The notes: a model not told the origin generated them from the letters alone. A stretch of 45,334 bases of DNA from Eubacterium sp. (GCA_022796875.1 JAAWJJ010000026.1:1-45334), one strand, 5' to 3'. Counted from the first letter of the stretch, positions 35,415 through 45,110 are shown. Program-made: numbers and translations.

Positions 35415-35495
35415 TTATGAACCTGCTTTCCTCTTTTTCGTTTTCTTTCATATATTATAATACTATAACTATACCACAAATCTTTTCATCTGTAA

Positions 35496-36545
35496 CTATT
35501 TATCTACGGTCAGGTTAAGAAGTTCCAGGAATAAATTTCTGTTATCTTCCTGCACAATGACTCTCTCCAGTTTTTCCACGCTCCTGCCCGCTCCCCAGGA
35601 CTTCGCCGAATTATAATAATGGTTCGCTATCTTCCAGTATTTCTCCGGAAAAGCCAGAAACTGGTACATGCGGCGTTTTTCCGCATGTGTCAGGGGACGT
35701 TGTTTTCCGTAACTGTCAATAATTTCCATCCCCAGAGAAATATTCCAGTTATTTTTCTCCATGATCTTCCTCAAAAACTGGCACAGGTCCCAGATCTGGA
35801 TACCGCTTAAGATCCCTTCCCAGCTTACCATCCCGATTTTATTTCCGCAAAGCAGCAGGTTATGCTGCGTACACTCCCCATGCAAAAGTCCCAAATGCAC
35901 CCTGTTTTCCTTTCCTAACTGTTCCCTGTTTTCGCCGGAACCGGAACTTTCTCCGGACTGCACACTTTCTTCAAATTGAATATCCCCGCGAAAGCCTTCC
36001 GTTGCCGCTTTTGCCTGCTGGAAGAATTTTGGATATACTTCGAGAAACGCCCGTTCAAAATCACTTTTCTTGCGTTTCTGCTGCATATAATTCCGCACTT
36101 TTTTCAGTTCCCGCAAATGCTTTTCAAAAATAGCGCAGTAATCCTGCTCTTCCCGGACAAATACCGTCGGTACTTCTCCCGGAAAATCAGATAAAAAACT
36201 ATGTACCTGCGCCAGATGCGCCGCAGCTTTTAAAAGTTCCTGTCTGTTATGGTAATCAATTTCCCGTCCCTCCGTCGTTTTGAGCAGCAGGTAACGGGTT
36301 CCCTCGACGTCTTTTGTCGACGTCTGCTGTTCTTTGTTTTTGACTACCCTGTCCACCTCAAAACCGGCGTCGTGCAGAAATTCTTGTACTTCATACAGCA
36401 AATCCCATTTTTCTTCTGAGCCATACACCGTTTTTAAAAGGTACAGGCCGTCTTTTGTACGGTAGGCGTACGCACCCCTGCTTCTGGCCGTTTCCAACAC
36501 TTCCAGTTCATATTGTTCCATTATCTGATCTACATAATTATACAA
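35496..36545 (-). CDS. CotS-like spore coat protein, kinase fold, probably inactive
   Basis: Member of the CotS/YutH family of spore-coat proteins built on an aminoglycoside-kinase-like fold. The N-terminus (YELEVLETARSRGAYAYRTKDG, shortened here) and KKVRNYMQQKRKKSDFE and C-terminal regions fit. The catalytic loop reads LLHGECTQHNLLL: HGD is changed to HGE, and the metal motif normally DFD/DFE is replaced by SWE, so catalysis is doubtful. A Ser/Gly/Glu linker (about 198-218) looks inserted. The start is TTG at 36545 with GGAGGGG seven bases upstream. A sigma-E-like promoter precedes it. Length 349. Confidence 0.82.
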   Translation of the reverse strand: MYNYVDQIMEQYELEVLETARSRGAYAYRTKDGLYLLKTVYGSEEKWDLLYEVQEFLHDAGFEVDRVVKNKEQQTSTKDVEGTRYLLLKTTEGREIDYHNRQELLKAAAHLAQVHSFLSDFPGEVPTVFVREEQDYCAIFEKHLRELKKVRNYMQQKRKKSDFERAFLEVYPKFFQQAKAATEGFRGDIQFEESVQSGESSGSGENREQLGKENRVHLGLLHGECTQHNLLLCGNKIGMVSWEGILSGIQIWDLCQFLRKIMEKNNWNISLGMEIIDSYGKQRPLTHAEKRRMYQFLAFPEKYWKIANHYYNSAKSWGAGRSVEKLERVIVQEDNRNLFLELLNLTVDK

Positions 36546-36561
36546 AAAAACCCCTCCATAC

Positions 36562-36621
36562 CGATAGATAGTATTGCCCGTAAGTATAATCTATCGTATG
36601 AAAGGATTTTGCCATTTATGC
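36562..36621 (-). promoter_or_regulatory. Mother-cell (sigma-E/K-like) promoter of the coat gene
   Basis: On the minus strand GCATAAA (36615-36621) and CATACGATA (36592-36600) are 14 bp apart. CATACGAT matches sigma-E CATACANT in 7 of 8, and the string fits the sigma-K -10 CATANNNTA. CGATAGAT (36562-36569) and ATCTATCG (36589-36596) form an inverted repeat across the start region. Confidence 0.55.
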
Positions 36622-36633
36622 AAGAAAAAATAT

Positions 36634-37965
36634 TTAAAAAATGTGCTTTCGGAACAGGGAAAGCAGGGTATCGCGGTCGTTCAGTTCCGGCTGTTCCAGC
36701 ACCTGTTCCAGTAAATACTGCAGCGCCTCCCCGATCTCTTTCCCGGGACGCATCCCTTCTGCAATCAGGTCGCTTCCGTTCACTTTCAAACCCTTTAGCG
36801 TCAGGCAATCCTGCCGCTCCATAATACCGCGGTATATTTTTTCATATTCATCTACATAGGCCAGCTTCTGTTCCCGTTCAAATTTGCTTTGCGCTTTGAT
36901 ATCCGCCCGTTTGACCACAAACATCCCCGGATAATATTCCGTTCCGATGCGGCTGGCCGCAAATCGGATATTCCTCTCGGAAAGCCACGGCTTATAATCA
37001 TGCCATTTTACATAAGCGCACACTTTTTTCCGTGTATCATTATCAAATTTCAAACGGCGCAGAATCTGCGACGTCATTTTTTCCCCCTGCTGCGGATGCC
37101 CCCGAAAATGGTCGACGCCGCGCCGGTCTGTTGTTCTGCACGCCGGCTTTGCAACGTCATGAAACAACATCGCAAGACGCAGCACTTTGTCTTCCGGTAC
37201 TTCTTCCAAAGCATGGAGCGTATGCTCCCCTACCGTATAGCAGTGATGCGGATTGTTTTGCGGCGTTTCCATCATACGGTCAAATTCCGGCAGCACGACC
37301 GCCGTAATGCCGGTTTCATAAAGTGTACGCATATGCTCTGCATGCTTTGACTGCAGCAGTTTTACCAGTTCCGTCTGAATTCTCTCCGCGCTGACTTTTG
37401 CAAGGTTTCCCGCCATGTTTTTGATTGCAGCATAAGTGTTTTCTTCAATTATGAAGCCAAGCTGCGCCGCAAAACGGACCGCCCGCATCATACGCAGCGC
37501 GTCTTCGTCAAAACGTTTTTCGGCTTCTCCGACACAGCGGATGATCCCGGAGTTCAAATCCGAAAGTCCTGAAAAACAGTCGACCAGTCCGGTTTTTTCA
37601 TTATATGCCATGGCGTTTATCGTAAAATCCCGGCGTTTCAAATCTTCTGTAAGGCTGGCGGTAAACACAACCTCTTTCGGATGCCTGGCGTCCTCATACT
37701 CCCCGTCAATCCGGTAAGTCGTGACTTCAAAGCTTTCTTTTCCACATAAAACCGTCACCGTCCCATGCTCGATTCCGGTATCTACCGTACGCGGAAAAAC
37801 GGCTTTGATCTGTTCCGGCAGAGCCGAAGTCGTAATATCCCAGTCTTCCGGCATTTTGCCAAGTAACGTATCACGGATACAGCCGCCGACCGCATAACTT
37901 TCAAAGCCGGCGTCTTCCAGCCTGCGGATAATATAAGCTGCATTTTGCGGCAGCTGCAGTTTCAT
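36634..37965 (-). CDS. cca: CCA tRNA nucleotidyltransferase
   Basis: Adds or repairs the 3' CCA end of tRNA. The polymerase core has YAVGGCIRDTLLGKMPEDWDI (shown here as blocks VGGCIRDTLLG and EDWDI) with the catalytic Asp pair; RDFTINAMAYN and the RRxxD-like RAVRFAAQLGF region follow. An HD domain (CYTVGEHTLHALEEV, MLFHDVAKPACRT) is added in the middle, then a C-terminal tRNA-binding part. Length 443 matches class II enzymes with an HD domain; that domain may give phosphatase or phosphodiesterase activity. AGGAGG precedes the ATG. It follows proS by 52 bp. Confidence 0.94.
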   Translation of the reverse strand: MKLQLPQNAAYIIRRLEDAGFESYAVGGCIRDTLLGKMPEDWDITTSALPEQIKAVFPRTVDTGIEHGTVTVLCGKESFEVTTYRIDGEYEDARHPKEVVFTASLTEDLKRRDFTINAMAYNEKTGLVDCFSGLSDLNSGIIRCVGEAEKRFDEDALRMMRAVRFAAQLGFIIEENTYAAIKNMAGNLAKVSAERIQTELVKLLQSKHAEHMRTLYETGITAVVLPEFDRMMETPQNNPHHCYTVGEHTLHALEEVPEDKVLRLAMLFHDVAKPACRTTDRRGVDHFRGHPQQGEKMTSQILRRLKFDNDTRKKVCAYVKWHDYKPWLSERNIRFAASRIGTEYYPGMFVVKRADIKAQSKFEREQKLAYVDEYEKIYRGIMERQDCLTLKGLKVNGSDLIAEGMRPGKEIGEALQYLLEQVLEQPELNDRDTLLSLFRKHIF

Positions 37966-38017
37966 GGCGGCACCTCCTTCTACGGTTATTTTTTACAGAG
38001 TTCCCGGCAAACGTATT

Positions 38018-39457
38018 TTAATACGCTTTTCCCCAGTATACCAGCTTTTTGGCAGGTTTCCCGCAGCAGACGCAGGTACCGGCAATGCGTTCTTTATCGA
38101 AAAACGGCATACAGCGGGACGTTGCGGTCGTTTCTTCTTTGATCTTCTCCTCGCACGCCCTCTCCCCGCACCACATGCCGCGGATAAATCCCGCTTTTTG
38201 GGTAACGGCGTCTTTAAATTCTTCATAATCATGAGCGTCAAAAATGCTTTCAGCCAAATGCGCTTTTGCCCGCGCAAACATATCTTTTTGTATTTGTTCT
38301 AACAATTCCTGCACTTTATTTTCCACATCTTCCAGGGAAACGACGGTCTTTTCTCTTGTATCACGGCGGACAAGCACGCACTGGCCGGCCTCAATATCTT
38401 TTGGCCCCATTTCCACCCGAATCGGAATCCCTCGCATTTCCTGCTCCGAGAATTTCCACCCCGGCGATTTGTCCGTTTTATCTATTTTCACGCGGCATAC
38501 TTTTTCCAGACGTCCGCGCAGTTCTTCGGCTTTTTCCAGTACCCCCTCGCTTTGCTGGCGGATCGGGATCACCATGACCTGAACCGGTGCGATACGCGGC
38601 GGCAGCACCAGGCCGGAATCATCTCCATGCTGCATAATAATCGCGCCGATCAGGCGGGTTGACAATCCCCAGGACGTCTGATGCACATATCGTAACTGAT
38701 TGTCTTTATCCGTATACTGAATACCGAACGCTTTTGCAAATCCGTCCCCGAAATTGTGGGAAGTCCCGGACTGCAATGCTTTTCCGTCATGCATCAGCGC
38801 TTCGATCGTATAGGTCGCTTCCGCGCCTGCAAATTTTTCTTTGTCCGTTTTCTGGCCGCGCACAACTGGTATCGCCAGCACTTCTTCGCAAAAATCCGCA
38901 TACACGTTCAGCATCAGGACCGTGCGCTCTTCCGCCTCTTCGGCCGTTGCATGCGCCGTGTGCCCCTCCTGCCACAAAAATTCACGCGAACGTAAGAAAG
39001 GCCTTGTTTCTTTTTCCCAACGCACCACGGAACACCACTGGTTATAAACTTTCGGCAGATCGCGGTACGACTGCACGTCGTTTTTATAAAAATCGCAAAA
39101 CAGCGTTTCCGACGTCGGCCTCACGCAGAGCCTTTCCTGCAGTTCGTTTAAACCGCCCTGCGTCACCCATGCTACTTCCGGTGCAAACCCTTCTACATGG
39201 TCTTTTTCCTTTTGCAGCAGGCTTTCCGGTATAAATAACGGCATGTACACATTCTCTACCCCGGTTTCTTTAAAACGCCTGTCCAGTTCTTTCTGGATAT
39301 TTTCCCAGATCGCATACCCCGCCGGTTTTAAAACCATGCACCCTTTTACGCTTGTATAATCAATCAATTCCGCTTTCTTGACCACATCCGTATACCATTG
39401 CGCAAAATCAACGTCCATGGATGTAATCGCTTCTACTAATTTCTTTTCTTTTGCCAT
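38018..39457 (-). CDS. proS: Prolyl-tRNA synthetase, type 3 (archaeal/eukaryal-like)
   Basis: Charges tRNA-Pro with proline. The 479-residue size without the bacterial editing insertion marks the short type 3 form. Class II motifs are visible: motif 2 around [20 protein letters not shown] with [12 protein letters not shown], and motif 3-like [17 protein letters not shown]. An anticodon-binding domain follows, and the C-terminal Zn-type end carries [19 protein letters not shown] and WGKAY. The ATG has GAGGAG upstream. It begins 10 bp after the pseudouridine synthase stop, so no T-box leader fits here. Confidence 0.96.
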   Translation of the reverse strand: MAKEKKLVEAITSMDVDFAQWYTDVVKKAELIDYTSVKGCMVLKPAGYAIWENIQKELDRRFKETGVENVYMPLFIPESLLQKEKDHVEGFAPEVAWVTQGGLNELQERLCVRPTSETLFCDFYKNDVQSYRDLPKVYNQWCSVVRWEKETRPFLRSREFLWQEGHTAHATAEEAEERTVLMLNVYADFCEEVLAIPVVRGQKTDKEKFAGAEATYTIEALMHDGKALQSGTSHNFGDGFAKAFGIQYTDKDNQLRYVHQTSWGLSTRLIGAIIMQHGDDSGLVLPPRIAPVQVMVIPIRQQSEGVLEKAEELRGRLEKVCRVKIDKTDKSPGWKFSEQEMRGIPIRVEMGPKDIEAGQCVLVRRDTREKTVVSLEDVENKVQELLEQIQKDMFARAKAHLAESIFDAHDYEEFKDAVTQKAGFIRGMWCGERACEEKIKEETTATSRCMPFFDKERIAGTCVCCGKPAKKLVYWGKAY

Positions 39458-39467
39458 TTTTTACTCC

Positions 39468-40133
39468 TCACTTTTTAAATTCCTGAAAATATGTGCCGGA
39501 CGGTACGACCGAAAACTCTTTTCTCTGCTTCGTACCGGGATGCCGGAAGCACAATTTCACGGAACACAATGCTAAAGAGGACTGTCCCGTCCTCTTTTGT
39601 TCGCTCCCGTATTTGACATCTCCTGCTAACGGATGCCCACAGGCCGCAAACTGCGCCCGAATCTGGTGGTGCCTGCCCGTTTCCAGACGGATCGTCACTA
39701 ACGAAACGTCTTCTTTTTCCTCCGTTACCCGATAGGTTAAAACCGCGTGTTTCGCCCCTTTCGTTCCTGCCGGAACCACTTTGGAACGGTTGTTTTTCCC
39801 ATCTTTTAACAGATCATGCTCCAGACGGCCGCTTTTCTCAGGCAGATGTCCGGCAACAACTGCCTGATAGTATTTTTCCATTTCGTTTCCGGCTGCCTGC
39901 CCGCTTAAATACGCGGCTGCCTGCCTGTTTTTGGCGAATACCATAACTCCCTCTACCGGCTGGTCCAGGCGGTGAACCACTCCTACATACGGTTCCTGCC
40001 CTTTATCTTTAAGATATTTTTTTAAAATACTGACCATATCCTGCGCGGCGACTGACTTTGTCTGCGTGGGGACGCCTGCCGGTTTGTAACAGACGAGAAT
40101 CTCTTTATCTTCAAATAATACTGAAACGTCCAT
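39468..40133 (-). CDS. RluA-family RNA pseudouridine synthase
   Basis: Converts uridine to pseudouridine in rRNA or tRNA. The catalytic motif GVVHRLDQPVEGVMVFAK (about residues 50-67) carries the essential Asp. CYKPAGVPTQ near the start and VTIRLETGRHHQIRAQFAACG with HPLAGDVKYG complete the RluA signatures. At 221 residues it is a short form lacking an S4 domain. The ribosome site is weak (GGAAGAG). The modified site cannot be predicted. It lies between the small Cys-rich gene and proS. Confidence 0.92.
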   Translation of the reverse strand: MDVSVLFEDKEILVCYKPAGVPTQTKSVAAQDMVSILKKYLKDKGQEPYVGVVHRLDQPVEGVMVFAKNRQAAAYLSGQAAGNEMEKYYQAVVAGHLPEKSGRLEHDLLKDGKNNRSKVVPAGTKGAKHAVLTYRVTEEKEDVSLVTIRLETGRHHQIRAQFAACGHPLAGDVKYGSEQKRTGQSSLALCSVKLCFRHPGTKQRKEFSVVPSGTYFQEFKK

Positions 40134-40142
40134 TATTTCTTA

Positions 40143-40192
40143 CTCTTCCGCGTTTTCGCTCTTCTGATTTATTTCTCCGCGTTTTCGCTCTT
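40143..40192. repeat. Direct repeat across the stop of the Cys-rich gene
   Basis: CCGCGTTTTCGCTCTT occurs twice, 29 bp apart (from about 40148 and 40177). The repeat duplicates the codons for KSENAE, so the gene once ended, or could end, a few residues later. It looks like a recent short duplication. Confidence 0.7.
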
Positions 40193-40396
40193 GCTTTCTT
40201 CCTCTTCTTCTTTTTCCCATTCTGCAATCGCTTCATTCAGCATATTCAAAATGTTTTCTTCTCCGATTTCATTCATTTTAATGGAAACCTCTTCCATTTT
40301 TTCAAAAAACCCCTGTTTCCGTTCTCCGTCCGGCGTACAGCTTTCCCCGCAGCTCTGGCAGTTTCCTGTACATCCGCTAAATGTATTTTCAGCCAT
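40169..40396 (-). CDS. Small Cys-rich acidic protein
   Basis: Not recognised. The 75 residues start MAENTFSGCTGNCQSCGESC, with four Cys in 12 residues, suited to binding zinc or an iron-sulfur centre. A predicted helix (EVSIKMNEIGEENILNMLNE) and an acidic tail follow. AAGGAGAG lies seven bases above the ATG. It has its own promoter with a palindrome over the -10 and is followed at 35 bp by the pseudouridine synthase gene, so it may be the regulated first gene of the proS-cca transcript. Confidence 0.7.
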   Translation of the reverse strand: MAENTFSGCTGNCQSCGESCTPDGERKQGFFEKMEEVSIKMNEIGEENILNMLNEAIAEWEKEEEEESKSENAEK

Positions 40397-40454
40397 AAGT
40401 TCACTCTCCTTTATTTTTGGCCGGGTATCGGCAATTTCCTGTTTTTGTATTTCA

Positions 40455-40490
40455 GTACACTAGTGTACCATACCGTTCATTTTCAGTCAA
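40455..40490 (-). promoter_or_regulatory. Promoter with operator-like palindrome before the Cys-rich gene
   Basis: TTGACT (40485-40490) and TACACT (40462-40467) are 17 bp apart on the minus strand. GTACACTAGTGTAC (40455-40468) is a perfect 14-bp palindrome covering the -10, the usual place for a repressor site. Confidence 0.55.
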
Positions 40491-42214
40491 ATGACGCAGG
40501 ATAAATTTTCCTTATCCTCTTTATCCCCTTTTCCAAACCATACTTCACAATCTTTTCGATAAAAAGCGATACCATAACAATCAATCTGCCGATAACCCTC
40601 TGTCCGCAATTCCTCCGTATATTTCCTGTCATATATTTGCTTCAATGCTTTTTTCGCATCCGTTTCCAAATTGTCAATGCAATTTGAAACCTTTACTTCC
40701 AAAACAAACGATCTGCCGCGTAAGGAAGGACTTTTCACTATGATATCCGAACGTCCATCTCCGGATTCCCGGTTAGATTTCACCAGATAATTCTCACTCT
40801 GGTTTAATATTCCTGTTAAAAAACCATGGTAGAAGTTTTCTGCGCTGTCATAAAAACTGATCGTACGAAAAAGCTGTCTGTTCAATATTTCGGTCATTCT
40901 CTTTGCATTTCCGTTTTCCATCGCACAATACAAATCATGAAAATCTTCTTTTTTTATCATGTCTTTCATCCAGTTTACGATGGTATTCTCATAAATAGTC
41001 ATAATCTCTGTATTCGGAATACATACTTTCAGATAAATATATTTATCTTTGAAATACTCGCTTTTCCGGGTCAGATACCCTGTAAAATAAAGAAAATTCC
41101 ATAAATTTTCATCATCTCCATGCATATCTTCATAGGTAATTTCCTCATGAACCCTGATATCTAAAGTACCTCCCGCTAAAAGTGTTTCAATCTGCTCCTT
41201 TGTTTCACGGCCGGCTCTGGCGATCAGATTTTTAACAATATCATTGGAACTGGTATTAATCCAATATGGACGCGGAAATGCGTCAATATCAGAGTACAGA
41301 TCATACACAAAACTGATGACGCTCCATGGATTGTAGACCTCTGTATTACCAAACCTGTAACCATTATACCAGCTTTTCATAGTTGGAAAACGGCTCCCCA
41401 CATCGTAATAATCCATGATCCGCAATACTTCCTGTTCAGTAAAACCAAAATGCTCGCTGTACTTTTTATCAAGAATGGAAATAATATTCAGATGGTTTAA
41501 TCCGGTAAATATACTCTCTTTTGAAATCCTTAAACATCCTGTAATAACCGCAAACTGCAGACTGTCATTTGTCTTCATCGCAGTTTCAAACAAAGAACGC
41601 ATGAACTCTGTCATTTCTTCATAAAATCCTCTGAAATATGCATTTTCCAACGGCACATCATATTCATCGATTAAAACAATTACCTTTTCATCAAATACAC
41701 GGTAAAGACATTTGCTTAAAAACTCTAACGCTCCGGAATAATCATCATATGCTGCTTTCCGGTCGGTAATTTCCCGAAACAGTTTCTTATCCTCATCACT
41801 GATCCTTCCACTCTCCAATATGTCCTGATGTTTCTGAAATTCATCTGCAATTGCTCTTTTTATCTTACTGTATGCCAATTCAAAAGTCGGCTGTTTTGCT
41901 GATTTTAAGGTCAGATTAATCACCGGATACTTTCCCATATGCTTTATATATTCCCGGCCGGCTGCCATTATTTTCAAATCACTGAAAAGTTTTTTATTAT
42001 CTTCATTTCTTTTCACATCTCCAGTATCCTCGAAAAAATATCGGAGCATACTTAAACCAAGCGTCTTTCCGAAACGCCGCGGACGGATAAACAGATTTAC
42101 TTTCCCTTTCAGGTCTAACAATTCTTTTATGAACATTGTTTTATCTATATAGTAATAACCTGACTCCATGATATCCTCAAAGTTTTCTACGCCGATCGGT
42201 AACGCTTTTTTCAT
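40487..42214 (-). CDS. AAA-ATPase-like protein with C-terminal PD-(D/E)XK-type domain
   Basis: Member of a large gut-bacterial family with an AAA-ATPase_like N-terminal part and a nuclease-like C-terminal part; its cellular role is unknown, with mobile-element or defence links suspected. I start at the ATG at 42214 ([15 protein letters not shown]), preceded by [20 protein letters not shown] (about 17-31) is the family's opening. The P-loop is atypical: [31 protein letters not shown] is Walker [10 protein letters not shown] and [10 protein letters not shown] follow. The C-terminus has GDGRSDIIV and FVLEVKVS, matching the D...ExK nuclease core. Length 575 is usual. It starts 53 bp after the DUF6273 gene. 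Confidence 0.85.
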   Translation of the reverse strand: MKKALPIGVENFEDIMESGYYYIDKTMFIKELLDLKGKVNLFIRPRRFGKTLGLSMLRYFFEDTGDVKRNEDNKKLFSDLKIMAAGREYIKHMGKYPVINLTLKSAKQPTFELAYSKIKRAIADEFQKHQDILESGRISDEDKKLFREITDRKAAYDDYSGALEFLSKCLYRVFDEKVIVLIDEYDVPLENAYFRGFYEEMTEFMRSLFETAMKTNDSLQFAVITGCLRISKESIFTGLNHLNIISILDKKYSEHFGFTEQEVLRIMDYYDVGSRFPTMKSWYNGYRFGNTEVYNPWSVISFVYDLYSDIDAFPRPYWINTSSNDIVKNLIARAGRETKEQIETLLAGGTLDIRVHEEITYEDMHGDDENLWNFLYFTGYLTRKSEYFKDKYIYLKVCIPNTEIMTIYENTIVNWMKDMIKKEDFHDLYCAMENGNAKRMTEILNRQLFRTISFYDSAENFYHGFLTGILNQSENYLVKSNRESGDGRSDIIVKSPSLRGRSFVLEVKVSNCIDNLETDAKKALKQIYDRKYTEELRTEGYRQIDCYGIAFYRKDCEVWFGKGDKEDKENLSCVI

Positions 42215-42267
42215 TACTTCCGCCTCCATCTGATACCGCTTCCCATATTCTTCTATCCGCATCCTCC

Positions 42268-43218
42268 TTAGTCGTCCGCCAAAGACCAGGACGCCGAAAA
42301 AAGATCTATATGCAGCGCCGGCACACACATATTATTGTCATAGTTATAAATACCGGTTCTGTCGATACTGCCGTCATAGCTAGCAAACGCAGCAAAATTT
42401 TTAAAGTGCCCCGGCGAGCGCAGCCACCACCAACTGTTTCCCGTATAGTCGCCCGTGGAAGTTATGAATGTCCCCATCGCTCCGGTATAATCGCTTGCCT
42501 GCATCTGACGGCTTGCGGAACAGGTACTGTAATCTTCACAAAATCCATACTCCGGATTTGTCACTTCCTCCATGGAAAGCAGAAATATGTCGTCCGTGGT
42601 ATTATTCCCGCCCGTTACGCCAAACTCCGGATTGCTCTTATTCGCCAAAGTTTGCCGTACAATCGCATCCTGCTCCTCACTGCGGAAAGCTTCGCCATAA
42701 AAGTCATTATTTAACCACTCCCGGAGCGTACAGTTCTCCCACGTAACAGGTACATATTTTTCATTGTAATCTTTACAGGCCAACCCTTTGTCCGCCGCTA
42801 TAAACAGCGTATCGCCATTATTTTGCAGCACTTTCCATTTGATCTTTTCCCACTTGAAATAACGGTATCTGCTGCTGCCAAAGCATTTATAGTTATCGTC
42901 GCCTTTTCTGAGCCTCCGGTATTTGACGCCGCCTACCCAGGCGTCCCCATTGCTGTCATAAGGCGCCCCCGTAATTGCCGAGGTAAGTTCGTCCCCTGTG
43001 ACCTCTGTCTGCGGGTAACTGCCGAAATAGATATAACTCCAGTCTGTAGTATCCGCGCCGCCGTCCTGTTTCGTACAATGATGCACCGGGTTTGCAGGAG
43101 ATGCCGCCTGCCCCGCCGTTTCCGCCTGTACCGGAATCCCTGATATAGCAAACAGCATTACCGCTGCCAAAATCAACGCCTTGCATTTTTTTCCTGCTTT
43201 TTTTGTTCTTTTCTTCAT
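42268..43218 (-). CDS. Secreted DUF6273 protein
   Basis: Extracellular protein of unknown function. The start is the ATG at 43218 ([16 protein letters not shown]), with AAAGGAG upstream; a signal peptide ends near [12 protein letters not shown]. The mature part has the DUF6273 pattern: [46 protein letters not shown] and the Trp-rich [18 protein letters not shown], ending with a PALHIDL block. Such domains are common in surface proteins of gut Clostridia. Length 316. It has its own strong promoter. Confidence 0.82.
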   Translation of the reverse strand: MKKRTKKAGKKCKALILAAVMLFAISGIPVQAETAGQAASPANPVHHCTKQDGGADTTDWSYIYFGSYPQTEVTGDELTSAITGAPYDSNGDAWVGGVKYRRLRKGDDNYKCFGSSRYRYFKWEKIKWKVLQNNGDTLFIAADKGLACKDYNEKYVPVTWENCTLREWLNNDFYGEAFRSEEQDAIVRQTLANKSNPEFGVTGGNNTTDDIFLLSMEEVTNPEYGFCEDYSTCSASRQMQASDYTGAMGTFITSTGDYTGNSWWWLRSPGHFKNFAAFASYDGSIDRTGIYNYDNNMCVPALHIDLFSASWSLADD

Positions 43219-43279
43219 AGTTACTCTCCTTTCCGTCTTTAAATAATTTCCTGCTGACAACCTGTAGTTCTTATCATTA

Positions 43280-43309
43280 ATTATAGATATCTCCTGCTTT
43301 TACTGTCAA
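43280..43309 (-). promoter_or_regulatory. Promoter of the DUF6273 gene
   Basis: Perfect TTGACA (43304-43309) and TATAAT (43280-43285) are 18 bp apart on the minus strand, about 60 bp above the start codon. Confidence 0.78.
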
Positions 43310-43415
43310 GAAAATATCCTCAAATTTATAAGGTTGCAGTTCCCTCACAATTGCTTTTCACAGGACGGGAAAGCCACTGGCAGTTTCACCGCTTTTTTTA
43401 CAAAACGGTTTCATC

Positions 43416-44876
43416 TTATAATTTCACAGTTTTCGTTGCAACCTCATCCCTGAAAACAGCATCATGTTCACTGAAAATCATCGTTGGGGAAAACTTCTGA
43501 ATCAATTGTTCGATCTGCATGCGGGAATACAGATCAATAAAGTTGAGAGGTTCATCCCATACGTACAGATGTGCCTGCTCGCAAAGACTTCTTGCTATCA
43601 GCACTTTTTTCTTCTGACCGGCCGAAAAATCCCGAATGTCCTTATCAAACTGTATTCGTTCAAAGTCCATTTTTCGCAATACTGCCTTAAACAAGCTTTC
43701 GTCTATGCGGTTCTCTTCTGCGAAATCAGACAGCTTACCATTTAAATGTGACGTATCCTGCGGCACATAGGAAATGAAAAGTCCTGAACCTGCCTGTATC
43801 ATTCCGGTATGTTCGATCGGCTCGCCAACCAAAAGCTTCAGCAAACTACTCTTGCCGCTGCCGTTTCTGCCATCAAGGACAACGCGCTCTCCGCGCCTTA
43901 CGGAAAACGAAACCGGCTGACACACTGCGTTTCCGTCATAACAGACTGCAACATCGGAAAATGAAACAAGCGTATCCGCACGATAGATCAGGGGAGTAAG
44001 TTTCAGGCTTTCCGCAGTTTCGATATTTTTTAATAAACCTGCTTTTTGCTCTATTGCCTGTTGCTGCCTTGCTTCCATTGCCTTTGACCTTTTCATCATT
44101 TTTGCCGCTTTATGGCCAACATATCCTTTATCCGCCGCACCGATTTTAGATGCTTCCACCCGGTCAGACCATACGGCGGAGCATCTTGCCGCCTGCTGCA
44201 AACGGCTGATATCCTTTTGCAGGCGTTCATTTTTAGCCAGTTCAAATTCCTGTTGCCGCTTAAAATTCTCCATCCACGACGAAAAATTTCCTTTTTGTAC
44301 CTCAATGTTTGCTTTGTTCAGTGACAAAATATGGTCAACACAGCCATCCAGAAAGCGACGGTCATGAGATACCAGTATAAAACCCTTTTTCTTTTTCAAA
44401 TAGGCGGCAACCATTTCACGGGCTTTCACATCCAAATGGTTGGTAGGCTCGTCAATTAAGAGAAAATGTCCCTCATTGCAAAACAATGCCGCCAACAGCA
44501 CTTTCGTCTGTTCCCCGTTTGAAAGGGTTTCAAATGGGCGGTAAAGCGCATCCGCCTCCACATCCAAATAAGACAGTTCCCGCATCAGCTCCCATTCTTC
44601 AGCCATCGGCGCTATATCAAAGAAAATTTCGCTGGTAAATTTTGCTTTGTCCCTTATGGGATATGGGAAATAATCAAACTGCACTGATGAATGGATTTTT
44701 CCGCTGTATTCATACTTACCGAGCAGCAGGTTTAACAGCGTTGTTTTTCCCCTGCCGTTTCTTCCCACAAAGCCGAGCTTCCAATCGGTATCCATTTGAA
44801 AATTTACATTTTCAAAAATATTGTCGCAACTGTTCGGGTAGGAAAAAGTAAGATTTTCTATTTTAATCATTGACAT
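43416..44876 (-). CDS. ABC-F ribosomal protection protein, Lsa type
   Basis: Cytoplasmic twin-ATPase of the antibiotic-resistance ABC-F group that displaces drugs such as lincosamides, pleuromutilins and streptogramin A from the ribosome. There is no membrane domain. ATPase 1 has GFVGRNGRGKTTLLNLLLG (about residues 35-53), LSNGEQTKVLLAAL and LLIDEPTNHLD; ATPase 2 has LDGRNGSGKSSLLKLLVG, FSAGQKKKVLIARSL and YVWDEPLNFIDL. Both linker helices are rich in Lys/Arg/Gln (about 210-290). The opening MSMIKIENLTFSYPN and the WKLGFVGRNGRGKTTLL region strongly resemble LsaA. At 486 residues it fits. It is preceded by a leader-peptide attenuator. Confidence 0.92.
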   Translation of the reverse strand: MSMIKIENLTFSYPNSCDNIFENVNFQMDTDWKLGFVGRNGRGKTTLLNLLLGKYEYSGKIHSSVQFDYFPYPIRDKAKFTSEIFFDIAPMAEEWELMRELSYLDVEADALYRPFETLSNGEQTKVLLAALFCNEGHFLLIDEPTNHLDVKAREMVAAYLKKKKGFILVSHDRRFLDGCVDHILSLNKANIEVQKGNFSSWMENFKRQQEFELAKNERLQKDISRLQQAARCSAVWSDRVEASKIGAADKGYVGHKAAKMMKRSKAMEARQQQAIEQKAGLLKNIETAESLKLTPLIYRADTLVSFSDVAVCYDGNAVCQPVSFSVRRGERVVLDGRNGSGKSSLLKLLVGEPIEHTGMIQAGSGLFISYVPQDTSHLNGKLSDFAEENRIDESLFKAVLRKMDFERIQFDKDIRDFSAGQKKKVLIARSLCEQAHLYVWDEPLNFIDLYSRMQIEQLIQKFSPTMIFSEHDAVFRDEVATKTVKL

Positions 44877-44892
44877 TTGCTAATCCTCCTCA

Positions 44893-44931
44893 CAAAAAAG
44901 TAAAGCCGCAAGAAAGTAAATTCTTGCAGCT
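44893..44931 (-). terminator. Attenuator terminator before the ABC-F gene
   Basis: GCCGCAAGAA (44905-44914) pairs with TTCTTGCAGC (44921-44930) with one mismatch, and on the minus strand it is followed by TTTACTTTTTT. It ends 17 bp before the start codon, so it must be opened or bypassed for expression. Confidence 0.8.
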
Positions 44932-44938
44932 CGTCATA

Positions 44939-45069
44939 GCATAATTATGCCACTACGCAAAGTGGCAACAGCACTATACAGAGGTCAGACAGACTTATCA
45001 CTTTCCTGCAACAGGCACAGAAGTCCCACATAGGGCGCTACTGTATATTCTGATTTTATCTGCAGGAAA
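44939..45069 (-). promoter_or_regulatory. Structured leader between leader peptide and attenuator
   Basis: Three further pairings occur: TTTCCTGCA (45002-45010) with TGCAGGAAA (45061-45069), which locks most of the leader-peptide codons; GCCACT (44949-44954) with AGTGGC (44961-44966); and the palindrome GCATAATTATGC (44939-44950). CTGCAA at 45005-45010 can instead pair with TTGCAG at 44924-44929 in the terminator stem. Confidence 0.6.
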
Positions 45070-45079
45070 AGTTCTTCAT
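45056..45079 (-). CDS. Leader peptide MKNFSCR
   Basis: A seven-codon frame, ATG to TAA, preceded by AAAGGGGTG. It lies about 25 nt below the promoter and 180 nt above the ABC-F start. Its codons form one arm of a 9-bp stem. By analogy with other ribosome-protection genes, drug-stalled ribosomes here would free the downstream RNA and prevent termination. Confidence 0.65.
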   Translation of the reverse strand: MKNFSCR

Positions 45080-45110
45080 CTTTCCACCCCTTTCTTTGTG
45101 ATACGTTTAT

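Noticed and set aside
39458-39480. T-box leader before proS
   Set aside because: Only 10 bp separate proS from the upstream pseudouridine synthase gene, and no T-box sequence (AGGGTGGNACCGCG) is present.
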